The notes under the pieces: generated by a model | What the model was told of the DNA's origin: nothing | The model's database searches: none | Seen by the model: the letters and a program-made list of their open reading frames with translations, nothing else | Position numbers and translations under genes: made by a program | DNA from: Paracoccaceae bacterium | GTDB taxonomy: Bacteria > Pseudomonadota > Alphaproteobacteria > Rhodobacterales > Rhodobacteraceae | Assembly (NCBI GenBank): GCA_024236495.1 | Contig: JACKKJ010000001.1 | Span: 496,001-560,000 of the forward strand | Reading direction: 5' to 3' | DNA: 64,000 nt | In this document: positions 49,954 through 59,010 of the stretch, piece by piece | Numbering within the stretch: position 1 is the first letter of the stretch | Layout: each line of letters starts with the position of its first letter

Positions 49954-50556
49954 TCATCCCGCCACAAGGCGCCAGGCGATCGACCACATGATTACCGCGA
50001 TCGCGCCGTCCAGCACCCGCCAGGCAAGCGGGCGGGCAAAGACCGGCTGCAAGAGCCCCGCGCCATAGGCCAGCGCGAAAAAGAAGACGAAGGATGCGCT
50101 GGCCGCGCCAAGGCCGAAGGCGCGCGATTGCCCAGGGTACTGGGCAGAGATCGAGCCGAGGAAGACCACCGTATCCAGCCAGACATGCGGGTTCAGCCAG
50201 GTCATGGCGGCCAGCGCGAGAAGCGTTGGAACAAGTGCGGTCCCTGCGCCGCCGCTGGCGCGAAGCGCATCGCCGCCCCGCCAGGCCATCAGGGCAGCGC
50301 GCCCGCCGTAGACGGTCAGGAAGGCCACGCCACCCCAGCGCAGGACCGGCCCGATCCAGGGCGCAGCCTGACTGGCAAGGGCGAATCCCGACACGCCCAG
50401 CGCGATCAGCACCGCATCCGAAACCGCGCAGAACAGGGCGACGGCAAGGACATGCTCGCGCCGCAACCCCTGCCTGAGCACGAACGCATTCTGCGCCCCG
50501 ATCGCCACGATCAGGCCAAGGCCAAGCTGGAACCCCGAAAGATATGCTGCGTTCAT
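49954..50556 (-). CDS. LysE/ArgO-family amino acid exporter
   Basis: A 200-residue protein with six predicted helices and the LysE/ArgO opening GLGLIVAIGAQNAFVLRQGLRREH, then a late AMTWLNPHVWLDTVVFLGS motif. These exporters pump out lysine, arginine or canavanine. CGGAGGGA precedes the ATG at 50556. It is divergent from an ArgP/LysG-type LysR gene, the classic exporter-regulator pair, 79 bases apart. Confidence 0.92.
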   Translation of the reverse strand: MNAAYLSGFQLGLGLIVAIGAQNAFVLRQGLRREHVLAVALFCAVSDAVLIALGVSGFALASQAAPWIGPVLRWGGVAFLTVYGGRAALMAWRGGDALRASGGAGTALVPTLLALAAMTWLNPHVWLDTVVFLGSISAQYPGQSRAFGLGAASASFVFFFALAYGAGLLQPVFARPLAWRVLDGAIAVIMWSIAWRLVAG

Positions 50557-50635
50557 CCGTCCCTCCGGCGCTTGGCCTAGCGCGAGGATCGGGTTAAATC
50601 CAGTTCATCTTTCTTATCCGAGTTAAGGACTGCTA

Positions 50636-51514
50636 ATGTTTGATCCCGCCCGCCTGCAGGCGCTTGCCGCCATCCTTCGCCACGGTTCGTTCGAGGGCGC
50701 AGCGCAAGCGCTGGGGGTGACGCCCTCTGCGGTCTCGCAGCGCATCCGCGCGCTGGAGGATCAGGTGGGCGCCCCGCTCATCCGGCGCGGCCAACCTTGC
50801 GAGGCGACGCGGGCCGGGGCCCGGCTGGCCCGCCATGCCGAGGATGTCCGGCTCCTGGAACTGTCGGTGGCGGAAGATTTCGGCGCAGATGCGCCGCAGA
50901 CCCGACCGATGGTGCGGATCGCAGTGAATGCCGACAGTCTTGCCACCTGGTTCCTGCCCGCGCTCGCCGCCCTGCCGGGCGTGCTTTTCGATCTGGTGAT
51001 CGACGATCAGGATCATTCTGCGGACTGGTTGAAACGTGGCGAGGTGCAGGCAGCCGTCACCGGCCATGGTGCGCCGGTCCCGGGCTGCGACGCCCACCCG
51101 CTCGGACATCTGCGATATGTTGCGACGATGAGCCCTGGCTTTGCCAGCCGCTGGTTCCCGGGCGGTGTCGATGCAGACGCGCTGGCGCAGGCGCCTGCCT
51201 TGACCTTCAATCTGAAAGATCGCCTCCAGGCGCAGTGGGCGCAAGCCACGACGGGCCGGCAGATCGAACTGCAGACACATTTCCTGCCGTCAAGCCACGG
51301 CTTCGTCGAGGCCGCCCTTGCCGGTATCGGCTGGGGAATGAACCCCGAGGCGCTTGTCAGCGAGCACCTGGCGGCAGGGCGGCTGGTTCCGGTGCTGCCC
51401 GGCACACCCCTGGACGTGCCGCTGACCTGGCAGGTAGGCCGGCTTACCGCGAACGCCCTTGCACCGCTGACACGTGCCGTGCGCACTGCCGCGCGGGCCG
51501 CGCTTTGCCCCTGA
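50636..51514 (+). CDS. ArgP/LysG-type LysR regulator
   Basis: A 292-residue LysR protein with helix-turn-helix FEGAAQALGVTPSAVSQRIRALE (about 21-43) and the ArgP-type effector domain (VRIAVNADSLATWFLPAL, then EAALAGIGWGMNPEAL). It should switch on the divergent exporter when basic amino acids accumulate. AAGGA precedes the ATG. Which residues it binds (lysine or arginine) is not settled. Confidence 0.9.
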   Translation: MFDPARLQALAAILRHGSFEGAAQALGVTPSAVSQRIRALEDQVGAPLIRRGQPCEATRAGARLARHAEDVRLLELSVAEDFGADAPQTRPMVRIAVNADSLATWFLPALAALPGVLFDLVIDDQDHSADWLKRGEVQAAVTGHGAPVPGCDAHPLGHLRYVATMSPGFASRWFPGGVDADALAQAPALTFNLKDRLQAQWAQATTGRQIELQTHFLPSSHGFVEAALAGIGWGMNPEALVSEHLAAGRLVPVLPGTPLDVPLTWQVGRLTANALAPLTRAVRTAARAALCP

Positions 51515-51541
51515 AACGAAACGGGGCCGTTCCCGGCCCCG
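51514..51541 (-). terminator. terminator after yebC, possibly bidirectional
   Basis: A stem CGGGGCCG/CGGCCCCG with a 4-base loop (51522-51541) lies between the convergent stops of the LysR gene and yebC. On the minus strand it is followed by TTTCGTTT, an acceptable U-tract for yebC. On the plus strand no T-run follows. Confidence 0.7.
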
Positions 51542-51546
51542 CAAGA

Positions 51547-52290
51547 TCACGCCAGCTGCGCCGCGACCTCTTCGGACATGTCGAAATTGTGGGTGACGGT
51601 CTGAACGTCGTCATCCTCTTCCAGCATGTCGACCAGGCGCATCAGCTTCTGCGCGGTCTCAAGATCGACCTCGGTGCGGCTTTGCGGCTTCCAGATCAGC
51701 TTGGATTCGGTGGATTCGCCCAGGATCGCCTCGAGCTTGTCGGACACGTCCGAAAGATCCTCGACCTGGCAATAGATCCAGTGACCCTCTTCGTCGGATT
51801 CGACATCGTCCGCCCCGGCATCGAGCGCGGCCATCATCACCGTGTCGGCATCGCCCGCCGCAACCGGGTAGGAAATTTCGCCGACGCGGTCGAAACTGTG
51901 GCTGACCGATCCGGTCTGGCCAAGGTTGCCGCCGCATTTGGTGAAGTAGCTGCGCACGTTCGAGGCGGTGCGGTTCAGGTTGTCGGTCATCGCCTCGACG
52001 ATGATCGCGATGCCGTTCACCCCGTAACCCTCATAGCGGATCTCGGTATAGTCCGCCGCGTCGCCGCCCAGCGATTTCTTGATGGCGCGTTCGATCACGT
52101 CCTTCGGACAAGACACGGCCTTGGCCGCCTTTACCGCGAGACGCAGGCGCGGGTTCTTGTCCGGGTCGGGGTCGCCCATCTTCGCGGCGACGGTGATTTC
52201 CTTCGCCAGTTTCGAAAACAGCTTTGAACGCGCCGCATCCTGCCGCCCCTTGCGGTGCTGGATGTTGGCCCATTTTGAATGGCCGGCCAT
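51547..52290 (-). CDS. YebC/PmpR-family protein
   Basis: A 247-residue YebC-type protein, starting MAGHSKWANIQHRKGRQDAA at 52290, with the KDVIERAIKKSLGG, EGYGVNGIAIIVEAMTDN and NLNRTASNVRSYFTKCGGNLG motifs and the acidic C-terminal domain. YebC proteins have been described as transcription regulators and, more recently, as ribosome factors easing polyproline stalls. GGAGAAGG precedes the start. Confidence 0.95.
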   Translation of the reverse strand: MAGHSKWANIQHRKGRQDAARSKLFSKLAKEITVAAKMGDPDPDKNPRLRLAVKAAKAVSCPKDVIERAIKKSLGGDAADYTEIRYEGYGVNGIAIIVEAMTDNLNRTASNVRSYFTKCGGNLGQTGSVSHSFDRVGEISYPVAAGDADTVMMAALDAGADDVESDEEGHWIYCQVEDLSDVSDKLEAILGESTESKLIWKPQSRTEVDLETAQKLMRLVDMLEEDDDVQTVTHNFDMSEEVAAQLA

Positions 52291-52416
52291 GACCTTCTCC
52301 GTCGGATTTTCTCGGGCGTCTCTATATGTCAGGCGCCGGGGGGGCCGCAACCCCGCTGCGCGGGGGCTTGCCCGAACCGGCCCGGGCGGTTTCAATCAGG
52401 GGCAAAGGGGCCGCCG

Positions 52417-54186
52417 ATGACGCAAGACCAGATCGTTCTTTTCGTGCTTTTCGCGATGGTGTTCGCCGCCCTCGTCTCGGGGCGCTGGCGTTATGATGCG
52501 GTTGCCTTCACCGCGTTGCTGGCCGCCGTCCTTCTGGGGGTCGTCCCGCCGGCATCGGCCTTCGAGGGCTTTGGCCATCCCGCCACGCTGGTGGTCGCGC
52601 TTGTTCTGGTGGTCTCGGCCGGGCTGACCAGGGCCGGCGTCGTCCTGGCGATCACCCGCCGCTTTGTCCGCCCCGGCCGCAGCCTTGGCGGCCATATCGC
52701 GATGATGGGCGCGATCGGCGGGCTTCTGTCGGCCTTCATGAACAACGTCGCAGCCCTTGCGATCCTGATGCCGGTCGACGTGTCCACGGCCCGGCAGGAA
52801 GGGCGCAGCCCCGCCCGGACGCTGATGCCCCTGTCCTTCGCGACGATCCTTGGCGGCATGGTCACGCTGATCGGCACGCCACCCAACATCATCGTCGCGA
52901 CGATCCGCCAGGACACGCTTGGCGCGCCCTTTGCGATGTTCGACTACGCACCGGTGGGCGGGATCGTCGCGCTGGCGGGCCTGGTCTTCGTCGCCCTTGC
53001 GGGATGGCGCCTGATCCCTCTGCGCGAAGACGCAGACGCGCGGCCGGAGCTTGCGGCCTTTGTGGCGGAACTTGTCATTTCCGAAGACTCGGCCATCGCC
53101 GGCAAGACGGTCGGCACCCTTCAGGACGAGGCGGACAGGGCGGGCGCGACACTTGTCGCGGTCATCCGGGACGGGCGTGCCAGATCGGGGCTGCCGCCAG
53201 AGACAGAACTTTGCGCCGGGGATGTGCTGCGCTTCGAAGCCGGGTCCGAGGCGCTTGATGCGCTGCGCGCGGGACTTGGCCTCGATTTCGCCGACCAGCG
53301 CCGCAAGCATTATCTGGAGGCCGAGAGGGCCGGGCTTGTCATGGTGCAGGCCGCCGTCCCGGCCGGTGCACGCATCGTCGGCAAAAGCGCAGAGTCGGTC
53401 GGCCTGATCTGGCGGCAGGGAACCGCGCTCATGGGGATTTCGCGGCAGGGGCGCGGCATCCGGGGGCCTTTGCGCAAGGCGACGGTGCGGGCCGGCGACG
53501 TGCTCTTGCTGCTGGCGCCGCAGGAAGATGCCGCGCGCGTCATCGACTGGCTGGGATGCCTGCCCATGGCCGCGGGCAACCGCGCGCTCACACGTCCCGA
53601 CCAGACCGCGGCGGCGGTGGCAATCTTTGCCTTCGCGGTCTTCGCCGCAAGTTTCGGTCTGGTGGACCTGCCGGTCGCGCTTGGCTGCGTCGTGGCGGGC
53701 TATGTGGGCTACCGCATCCTGCCGCTCGCCGATGTCTACACCCAGATCGAATGGCCGGTGATCGTCCTTCTGGGGTCGATGATCCCGCTTGGCGCGGCGC
53801 TTGAAACCTCGGGCGGGACGGAACTGATCGCCTCCGGTCTCCTGCGGCTCAGCGCGGGGGCGCCGGCCTGGGTCGCGGTCGGGCTTCTGATGATCGTCAC
53901 GATGACGCTGTCGGACGTTCTGAACAACACGGCGACGGCCATCGTGGCCGCACCGGTCGGCATCGCCATGGCCCGGGCGCTTGGTGCCTCGCCCGATCCC
54001 TTCCTGATGGCGGTCGCCGTGGCGGCCTCCTGCGCCTTCCTGACGCCGATCGGGCACAAGAACAACATGCTGATCCTCGGCCCCGGGCAATACCGGTTCG
54101 GCGACTACTGGCGGATGGGCCTGCCGCTTGAAGTACTGGTCATCGCGACCGGCCTGCCCGCGATCCTGTTCTTCTGGCCGCTCTGA
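52417..54186 (+). CDS. SLC13/CitT-type transporter with two RCK_C domains, copy A
   Basis: A 589-residue membrane protein. Roughly 11-12 helices are split by two TrkA-C/RCK_C regulatory domains (about 200-285 and 290-375). The two SNT-like loop motifs are FMNNVAALAILMPV (about 108) and LNNTATAIVAAPVGIA (about 508), and LIGTPPNIIVA and LTPIGHKNN close the substrate site. It probably moves a di- or tricarboxylate or sulfate with Na+. CAAAGGGG precedes the ATG. Convergent with a paralogue four bases away. Confidence 0.86.
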   Translation: MTQDQIVLFVLFAMVFAALVSGRWRYDAVAFTALLAAVLLGVVPPASAFEGFGHPATLVVALVLVVSAGLTRAGVVLAITRRFVRPGRSLGGHIAMMGAIGGLLSAFMNNVAALAILMPVDVSTARQEGRSPARTLMPLSFATILGGMVTLIGTPPNIIVATIRQDTLGAPFAMFDYAPVGGIVALAGLVFVALAGWRLIPLREDADARPELAAFVAELVISEDSAIAGKTVGTLQDEADRAGATLVAVIRDGRARSGLPPETELCAGDVLRFEAGSEALDALRAGLGLDFADQRRKHYLEAERAGLVMVQAAVPAGARIVGKSAESVGLIWRQGTALMGISRQGRGIRGPLRKATVRAGDVLLLLAPQEDAARVIDWLGCLPMAAGNRALTRPDQTAAAVAIFAFAVFAASFGLVDLPVALGCVVAGYVGYRILPLADVYTQIEWPVIVLLGSMIPLGAALETSGGTELIASGLLRLSAGAPAWVAVGLLMIVTMTLSDVLNNTATAIVAAPVGIAMARALGASPDPFLMAVAVAASCAFLTPIGHKNNMLILGPGQYRFGDYWRMGLPLEVLVIATGLPAILFFWPL

Positions 54187-54190
54187 ACGC

Positions 54191-55969
54191 TCAGAAATCG
54201 TAAAGCAGCGGCACAACGAGCGTGCAGACCGCCGCCGAGATCAGGTTCAGCGGCAGGCCGAAGCGAACGAAATCGGTAAAGCGGTAGCCGCCCGGCCCGT
54301 AGACCAGCGTGTTCGTCTGATACCCGATGGGCGTCGCAAAGGCCGCCGATGCCCCGATCATCACCGTCACGATCAGCGGACGCGGATCGACGCCCATGGT
54401 CTGTGCAAGGCCGATGACGACCGGGGTGACGATCACCGCGACGGCGTTGTTCGATATGATCTCGGTCAGGAACGAGGTGGCGACATAGACGCAGAAGACA
54501 AGCGCGAAGGGCGGCAGCCCCTTCAGGACCGGGGCCGCCCAGTTGACGACCATGTCCACCGCACCCGAATGTTCAAGGCCCGCGCCGACGCCGAGCATCC
54601 CGAACAACAGGCCCAGAAGACGGCCGTCCACCGATGAAAACGCCTCCTCGGCGTCGATACAGCCGGTGACCAGCACGATCGCCACGCCGACGAAGGCCAG
54701 GAGCTGGATCGGCGCGATGTCGAAGGCCGCCAGCACCACCACGCCCGCCAGGACCGAGATGACGATGGGCGCGTGACCGCGGCGGAAGGCGCGCTGCGAG
54801 GGGCGCCCCACGTCCACCAGTTCCATGTCCGAGGCGAGGCGCGAGATATCCTCGGGCGCACCTTCCAGCAGAAGCGTGTCGCCGACCTGCACGATCAGGT
54901 CGTCAAGCTGGCGGCCGATGTTCTGGTTTCGCCGGTGCACCGCAAGCGGATAGACCCCGTAGCGCCGCCTGAGCCGCATGGAACCCAGCGATCGGCCGAC
55001 CATGTGGCAGCCCTGGGTGATCAGGACCTCCACCGTCTCGGTCTGGACCGACGACAGCTTGTCGACCATGCGGACCTGCTTGCTGGACTGCAGGCCGAGG
55101 ATCTCTGACATCGGGGTGCGCAGCACCACGCGGTCGCCCGCCTGCAACCGGACAGAGGCGAGATCGCGGCGAAGAGAGGCATCGCCGCGCAGCACGTCCA
55201 CCACCCGCACGTTGCCGCGCTTGAAGATGTCCACTTCGTCGATCGCGCGGCCCAAAAGCTCGGAATCCTCGGGCAGTGCGACCTCGGTGAAGAACTTCAT
55301 CTTCGACTTGTCGGCCAATAGCGCCGACATCGAATCCCGCGTCGGCAGAAGTCGCCGGGCGAAAAGGCCGATATAGGTCAGGCCCGCGATCGCCACGACG
55401 ATGCCAAGCGGCGTGATCTCGAAGATGCCGAAGGGCGTCAGGCCCTTGGCGCGCGCCACCCCGTCCACCACGAGGTTGGTCGAGGTGCCGATCATGGTGA
55501 TCGTGCCGCCGAGGATCGTCATGTAGCTGAGCGGGATCAGCATCTTTGACGGCATGACCGACAGCTTTTTCGACAGCGTGATGAAGATCGGGATCATCAC
55601 GACGACAAGCGGCGTGTTGTTCACGAAGGCCGAAAGCCCGGTCACCATCAGGCCCAGGCCGACCAATGTGCGCACCGGGTGCCTTTCGACATTCTGCGCC
55701 GCAATGGTGCTGAGCGTCTCGAGCGCACCGGTCCGCACCAGCGCGCCGACGATGATGAACATCGCCGCGATCGTCCAGGGCGCATTGTTCGACAGAACCG
55801 CCGTCACGTCGTCATGCGGAAGGATGCCGAGAACCAGCATCACCGACGCGCCACCGATCGCCACCACCTCGACCGGAAAGGTCTCCCGCACGAACATCGC
55901 GAGCATTGCGGCAAGGATGCCCAGCGCGATGATGGCCTCGGCGGTCTGCGAAAGGTCGAGGTCGAACAT
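54191..55969 (-). CDS. SLC13/CitT-type transporter with two RCK_C domains, copy B
   Basis: A 592-residue paralogue of the convergent neighbour, with the same layout: FVNNTPLVVVMIPI (about 107) and ISNNAVAVIVTPVVIG (about 514) as paired NN motifs, MIGTSTNLVVDG and ATPIGYQTN as substrate loops, and two RCK_C domains in the middle (KKLSVMP precedes). CGGAGGAGTG precedes the ATG at 55969. The two sequences are well diverged, so this is not a recent duplication. Sulfate or a carboxylate is the likely substrate. Confidence 0.86.
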   Translation of the reverse strand: MFDLDLSQTAEAIIALGILAAMLAMFVRETFPVEVVAIGGASVMLVLGILPHDDVTAVLSNNAPWTIAAMFIIVGALVRTGALETLSTIAAQNVERHPVRTLVGLGLMVTGLSAFVNNTPLVVVMIPIFITLSKKLSVMPSKMLIPLSYMTILGGTITMIGTSTNLVVDGVARAKGLTPFGIFEITPLGIVVAIAGLTYIGLFARRLLPTRDSMSALLADKSKMKFFTEVALPEDSELLGRAIDEVDIFKRGNVRVVDVLRGDASLRRDLASVRLQAGDRVVLRTPMSEILGLQSSKQVRMVDKLSSVQTETVEVLITQGCHMVGRSLGSMRLRRRYGVYPLAVHRRNQNIGRQLDDLIVQVGDTLLLEGAPEDISRLASDMELVDVGRPSQRAFRRGHAPIVISVLAGVVVLAAFDIAPIQLLAFVGVAIVLVTGCIDAEEAFSSVDGRLLGLLFGMLGVGAGLEHSGAVDMVVNWAAPVLKGLPPFALVFCVYVATSFLTEIISNNAVAVIVTPVVIGLAQTMGVDPRPLIVTVMIGASAAFATPIGYQTNTLVYGPGGYRFTDFVRFGLPLNLISAAVCTLVVPLLYDF

Positions 55970-56043
55970 CACTCCTCCGGGGTCGGACAGGCCTGAGCCA
56001 TACAGAAACGCCGCCGTCATGCAAGCGCCGCGCAGGGCGCGGG

Positions 56044-56856
56044 TCAGGGTGTCGACTGTTCCAGCCGCCCGCCCAGGCGGATCATGCGGATTTTCTGGGC
56101 ATGTCCGGTCCGGTCGTCGGTTTCGACGAAGACGCCCGACAGCGTCGCCTCGCCCGCCGCCGGGGTGAAGCGGTCCTTCGCCATCCCGGTCACGAAGCGG
56201 CGCATGGGTTCAAGCTTCTCCATCCCGATGACGGAATTGTAGTCGCCGCACATGCCCGCATCGCTGAGATACCCGGTGCCGCCAAGCAACAGCTGGGCAT
56301 CGCCGGTGGGCACATGGGTATGGGTGCCGACGACAAGGCTTGCGCGGCCGTCGCACCAGTGGCCCATCCCCATCTTCTCGCTTGTCGCCTCGGCGTGGAA
56401 ATCGACGATGGCCGCCTGCACAGCCCCCCCCAGCGGATGGGCGCGCAGCACCGTGTCGATGGCGGAGAACGGGTCTTCGAAAGGGCGCTTCATGAAGACC
56501 TGGCCCAGCGCCTGCGCGACCAGGACCTTGCGCCCGCCCGCGACGGTGAAGACGCGCGCGCCCTTGCCGGGGGCAAGCTTGGCGAAGTTCAGCGGGCGCA
56601 GGATGCGCGGTTCGCTTTCGATGAAGGACAACATCCCCTTCTGGTCGAAGGCGTGGTCGCCCAGGGTCAGGCAGTCGGCCCCGGCGTCAAGCAAAAGGCG
56701 CGCGTGTTCGGGCGACAGCCCCGCGCCGGAGGTCGCGTTTTCGCCGTTCACCACGACGAAATCGAGGCCCCAGTCGGCCCGCAGCGCCTTCAGCCGCCCG
56801 GTCACCGCCGCGCGTCCCGCACGGCCCATCACATCGCCCAGAAATAGAAGTCTCAT
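56044..56856 (-). CDS. YmdB-type metallophosphoesterase (TIGR00282 family)
   Basis: A 270-residue calcineurin-like phosphodiesterase. Metal motifs: LGDVMGRAGR (6-15), VNGENA (38-43), LGDHAFD (67-73), DFHAEATSEK (about 150), and GTHTHVPTGD (about 178-187). The family hydrolyses 2',3'-cyclic nucleotides or related phosphodiesters and affects biofilm or sporulation genes in Gram-positives. AGGTGGC directly precedes the ATG. It is the third gene of mgtE-fthC-ymdB. Confidence 0.92.
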   Translation of the reverse strand: MRLLFLGDVMGRAGRAAVTGRLKALRADWGLDFVVVNGENATSGAGLSPEHARLLLDAGADCLTLGDHAFDQKGMLSFIESEPRILRPLNFAKLAPGKGARVFTVAGGRKVLVAQALGQVFMKRPFEDPFSAIDTVLRAHPLGGAVQAAIVDFHAEATSEKMGMGHWCDGRASLVVGTHTHVPTGDAQLLLGGTGYLSDAGMCGDYNSVIGMEKLEPMRRFVTGMAKDRFTPAAGEATLSGVFVETDDRTGHAQKIRMIRLGGRLEQSTP

Positions 56857-56924
56857 GCCACCTGCCTAAGCCGCCCGCGCGGCAAGGGCAAGCGCCCTGC
56901 GCGGCGCGGGCGGCGCCACCCCGT

Positions 56925-57479
56925 TCAGCGCGCGGGCACAAAGGCCCCGGCCTCGGTCACGATCAGGTCAAGCGGCTGGTCCGTCGGCTCGGTCGGCACC
57001 TCGGCGACCTCCTGCGCGGCGAAGGCAAAGCCCACCGCCGTGACCGGCCCCTTCGCGCGCAGCCCCTCCAGCGTCCGGTCGTAGAACCCGCCGCCATAGC
57101 CCAGGCGATAGCCCCGCCGGTCGAAGGCAAGAAGCGGCACGATCAGGACGGCGGGTTCGACCCAGTCGCCGGATTCGGGAATGAGCGCGCCGAAATCGCC
57201 CGCGACCATGGTTGCGCCCGGATGCCACCGGCGAAACCGCAGCGGCTGGCCCGCGGCAAGGATGACAGGCACCCCGACCGGGCCGCGATGGGCCGCCATC
57301 GCCGGCAGGCAGTCGATCTCGGTCCGCATCGGCATATAGCCCGCCAGGACCTTCCCCGCATGCGCGGCAAGCACTTCTGACAGCCGCGCGCAGTCGGCGT
57401 CGGAACGTGCGGCAAACGCCGCCTTTCGGCGCGCGAAAGCCTCGGCCCGCGCGGCGGCCTTTGTCTCTGCCAACGTCAT
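56925..57479 (-). CDS. fthC: 5-formyltetrahydrofolate cyclo-ligase
   Basis: A 184-residue enzyme converting 5-formyl-THF to 5,10-methenyl-THF with ATP, rescuing an inhibitory folate. It has the family MRTEIDCLP, VVDFGALIP-like AGDFGALIPES, IVPLLAFDRRGYRLGYGGGFYDRTL (nucleotide and substrate loop) and the final DLIVTEAG. It begins at 57479, overlapping the mgtE stop in an ATGA, so it is coupled to a magnesium transporter gene; the enzyme needs Mg-ATP. Confidence 0.92.
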   Translation of the reverse strand: MTLAETKAAARAEAFARRKAAFAARSDADCARLSEVLAAHAGKVLAGYMPMRTEIDCLPAMAAHRGPVGVPVILAAGQPLRFRRWHPGATMVAGDFGALIPESGDWVEPAVLIVPLLAFDRRGYRLGYGGGFYDRTLEGLRAKGPVTAVGFAFAAQEVAEVPTEPTDQPLDLIVTEAGAFVPAR

Positions 57480-58861
57480 AGAAGGATCACCGTAGCTAGC
57501 CCGAGGAAGACGAAAAAGCCCACGACATCGGTCATCGTGGTCACGAAGGTGCCCGAGGCCAGCGCGGGGTCAAGGTCGAACCGGTCAAGCGTCAGCGGCA
57601 CCATGATCCCGGCCAGCGCGGCCACGACAAGGTTGATGACCATCGCCGCCCCGAGAACCCCGCCCAGAACCCAGGACCCGTAGGCAGCGTAGCCCACGAC
57701 GCCCATGATGATCGCGAAGACGATCCCGTTCAGCGCACCCACCATCGCCTCCCGCCGCACGACCCGGCCCGCGTTGGACCCGGTCAGGTCTTTGGTCGCA
57801 AGCGCACGCACCGCGACGGTCAGCGACTGCGTGCCTGCGTTGCCGCCCATCGAGGCGACGATCGGCATCAGCGCGGCCAGCGCCACCACCGCCTCGATCG
57901 TATGGGCGAACTGCGCGATCACCAGTGCGGCGATATTGGCGGTGAAAAGATTGACCAGCAACCAGGGCGCGCGCTGGCGCACCGTGTCCATGACCCCGTC
58001 GGAGATGGAGCTTTCCTCGCCCACACCGGCGAGGCGCAGGACGTCTTCCTCGTGTTCCTCGTCCAGGACGGCCATCGCGTCGTCGATCGTGATGACACCC
58101 GCGAGCCGGCCGTCGCTGTCGACGACCGGAGCCGAGATCAGGTGATACTGGTTGAAGGCATAGGCCACATCGCCCTCCTCCTCCATCACGCCCATCGTGC
58201 GGAAACTGTCTTCGGTGATCTCGCGCAGCGGCATGCTGCGCTTTGACGACAGAAGCTTGCCCAGCGTCACATAGCCCACGGGGTGCCAGCGCGGATCGAC
58301 CAGGATGACATGATAGAACTGGTCCGGCAGTTCCTCGGCGTTGCGCAGGTAGTCGATCGCATCGCCAACCGTCCAGTGTTCGGGCGCGGTCACGACCTCG
58401 CGCTGCATCAGGCGGCCGGCGGAATACTCCGGATAGGCCAGCGACTGTTCGACGGCGGCACGGTCGCTTTCCTCCAGCGCCCCGAGGATGCGTTCCTGCT
58501 GCGGTTCTTCAAGGTCTTCCAGAAGGTCGACGACGTCGTCGGAATCAAGCTCCCGCACGGCCTCGGTCAGAACCTCGGCGGGAAGTGCCTGGATCACCTC
58601 CTCGCGGATCGACTCGTCAAGTTCCGAAAGGATCTCCCCGTCGATCCCGCGCGACCAGAGCGCCAGAAGCGCCGCCCGCTGCCCCGATCCGATCTGTTCG
58701 AAAAGGTCGGCGATATCCGCCGCGTGCAGGGGGTCCATCAACGCGTCGATGCGGGCCGCGTCGCCTGCCTCGACCGCGTCGAGAATGGCACTCACGACCT
58801 TTTCATCGAGCGCGTATTCATCGTCGTCGCGGTCAAGGTCGTGTTCCAGCGCGTCCGTCAT
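57476..58861 (-). CDS. mgtE: magnesium transporter
   Basis: A 461-residue MgtE: an acidic N domain (about 1-130, DAVEAGDAARIDALMDPLHAAD), two CBS domains (about 135-260, ending ITIDDAMAVLDEEHEEDV), a plug helix and five transmembrane helices from about 285, with the pore motif ALMPIVASMGGNAGTQSLT (about 332-350). It is a Mg-gated channel. The gene is divergent from guanine deaminase, with a 149-base gap. I see no Mg-riboswitch (M-box) in that leader. Confidence 0.96.
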   Translation of the reverse strand: MTDALEHDLDRDDDEYALDEKVVSAILDAVEAGDAARIDALMDPLHAADIADLFEQIGSGQRAALLALWSRGIDGEILSELDESIREEVIQALPAEVLTEAVRELDSDDVVDLLEDLEEPQQERILGALEESDRAAVEQSLAYPEYSAGRLMQREVVTAPEHWTVGDAIDYLRNAEELPDQFYHVILVDPRWHPVGYVTLGKLLSSKRSMPLREITEDSFRTMGVMEEEGDVAYAFNQYHLISAPVVDSDGRLAGVITIDDAMAVLDEEHEEDVLRLAGVGEESSISDGVMDTVRQRAPWLLVNLFTANIAALVIAQFAHTIEAVVALAALMPIVASMGGNAGTQSLTVAVRALATKDLTGSNAGRVVRREAMVGALNGIVFAIIMGVVGYAAYGSWVLGGVLGAAMVINLVVAALAGIMVPLTLDRFDLDPALASGTFVTTMTDVVGFFVFLGLATVILL

Positions 58862-59010
58862 ACCTCTCCCCTCGCGATTGGCGCGACATTATCGGAAGGA
58901 CTTTCAAAGAAACAGGGGCAAAGGGCGGATTCCCCCGCACCCGACTTGGGCCTAGACTGCCCAGGCGACAGACAGATGACAGTGACGACACAACAGGGAC
59001 GACACGCGAC

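Noticed and set aside
52331..52370. GC-rich hairpin before the SLC13-type gene as a fifth repeat copy
   Set aside because: It begins like the repeat (GGCGCCGGGGG) but lacks the CCCCCGAGGTATTT tail and the AAG end.
58862..59010. Mg-sensing riboswitch (M-box) before mgtE
   Set aside because: The 149-base gap lacks the long paired structure and conserved M-box blocks, and is divergent with guaD.
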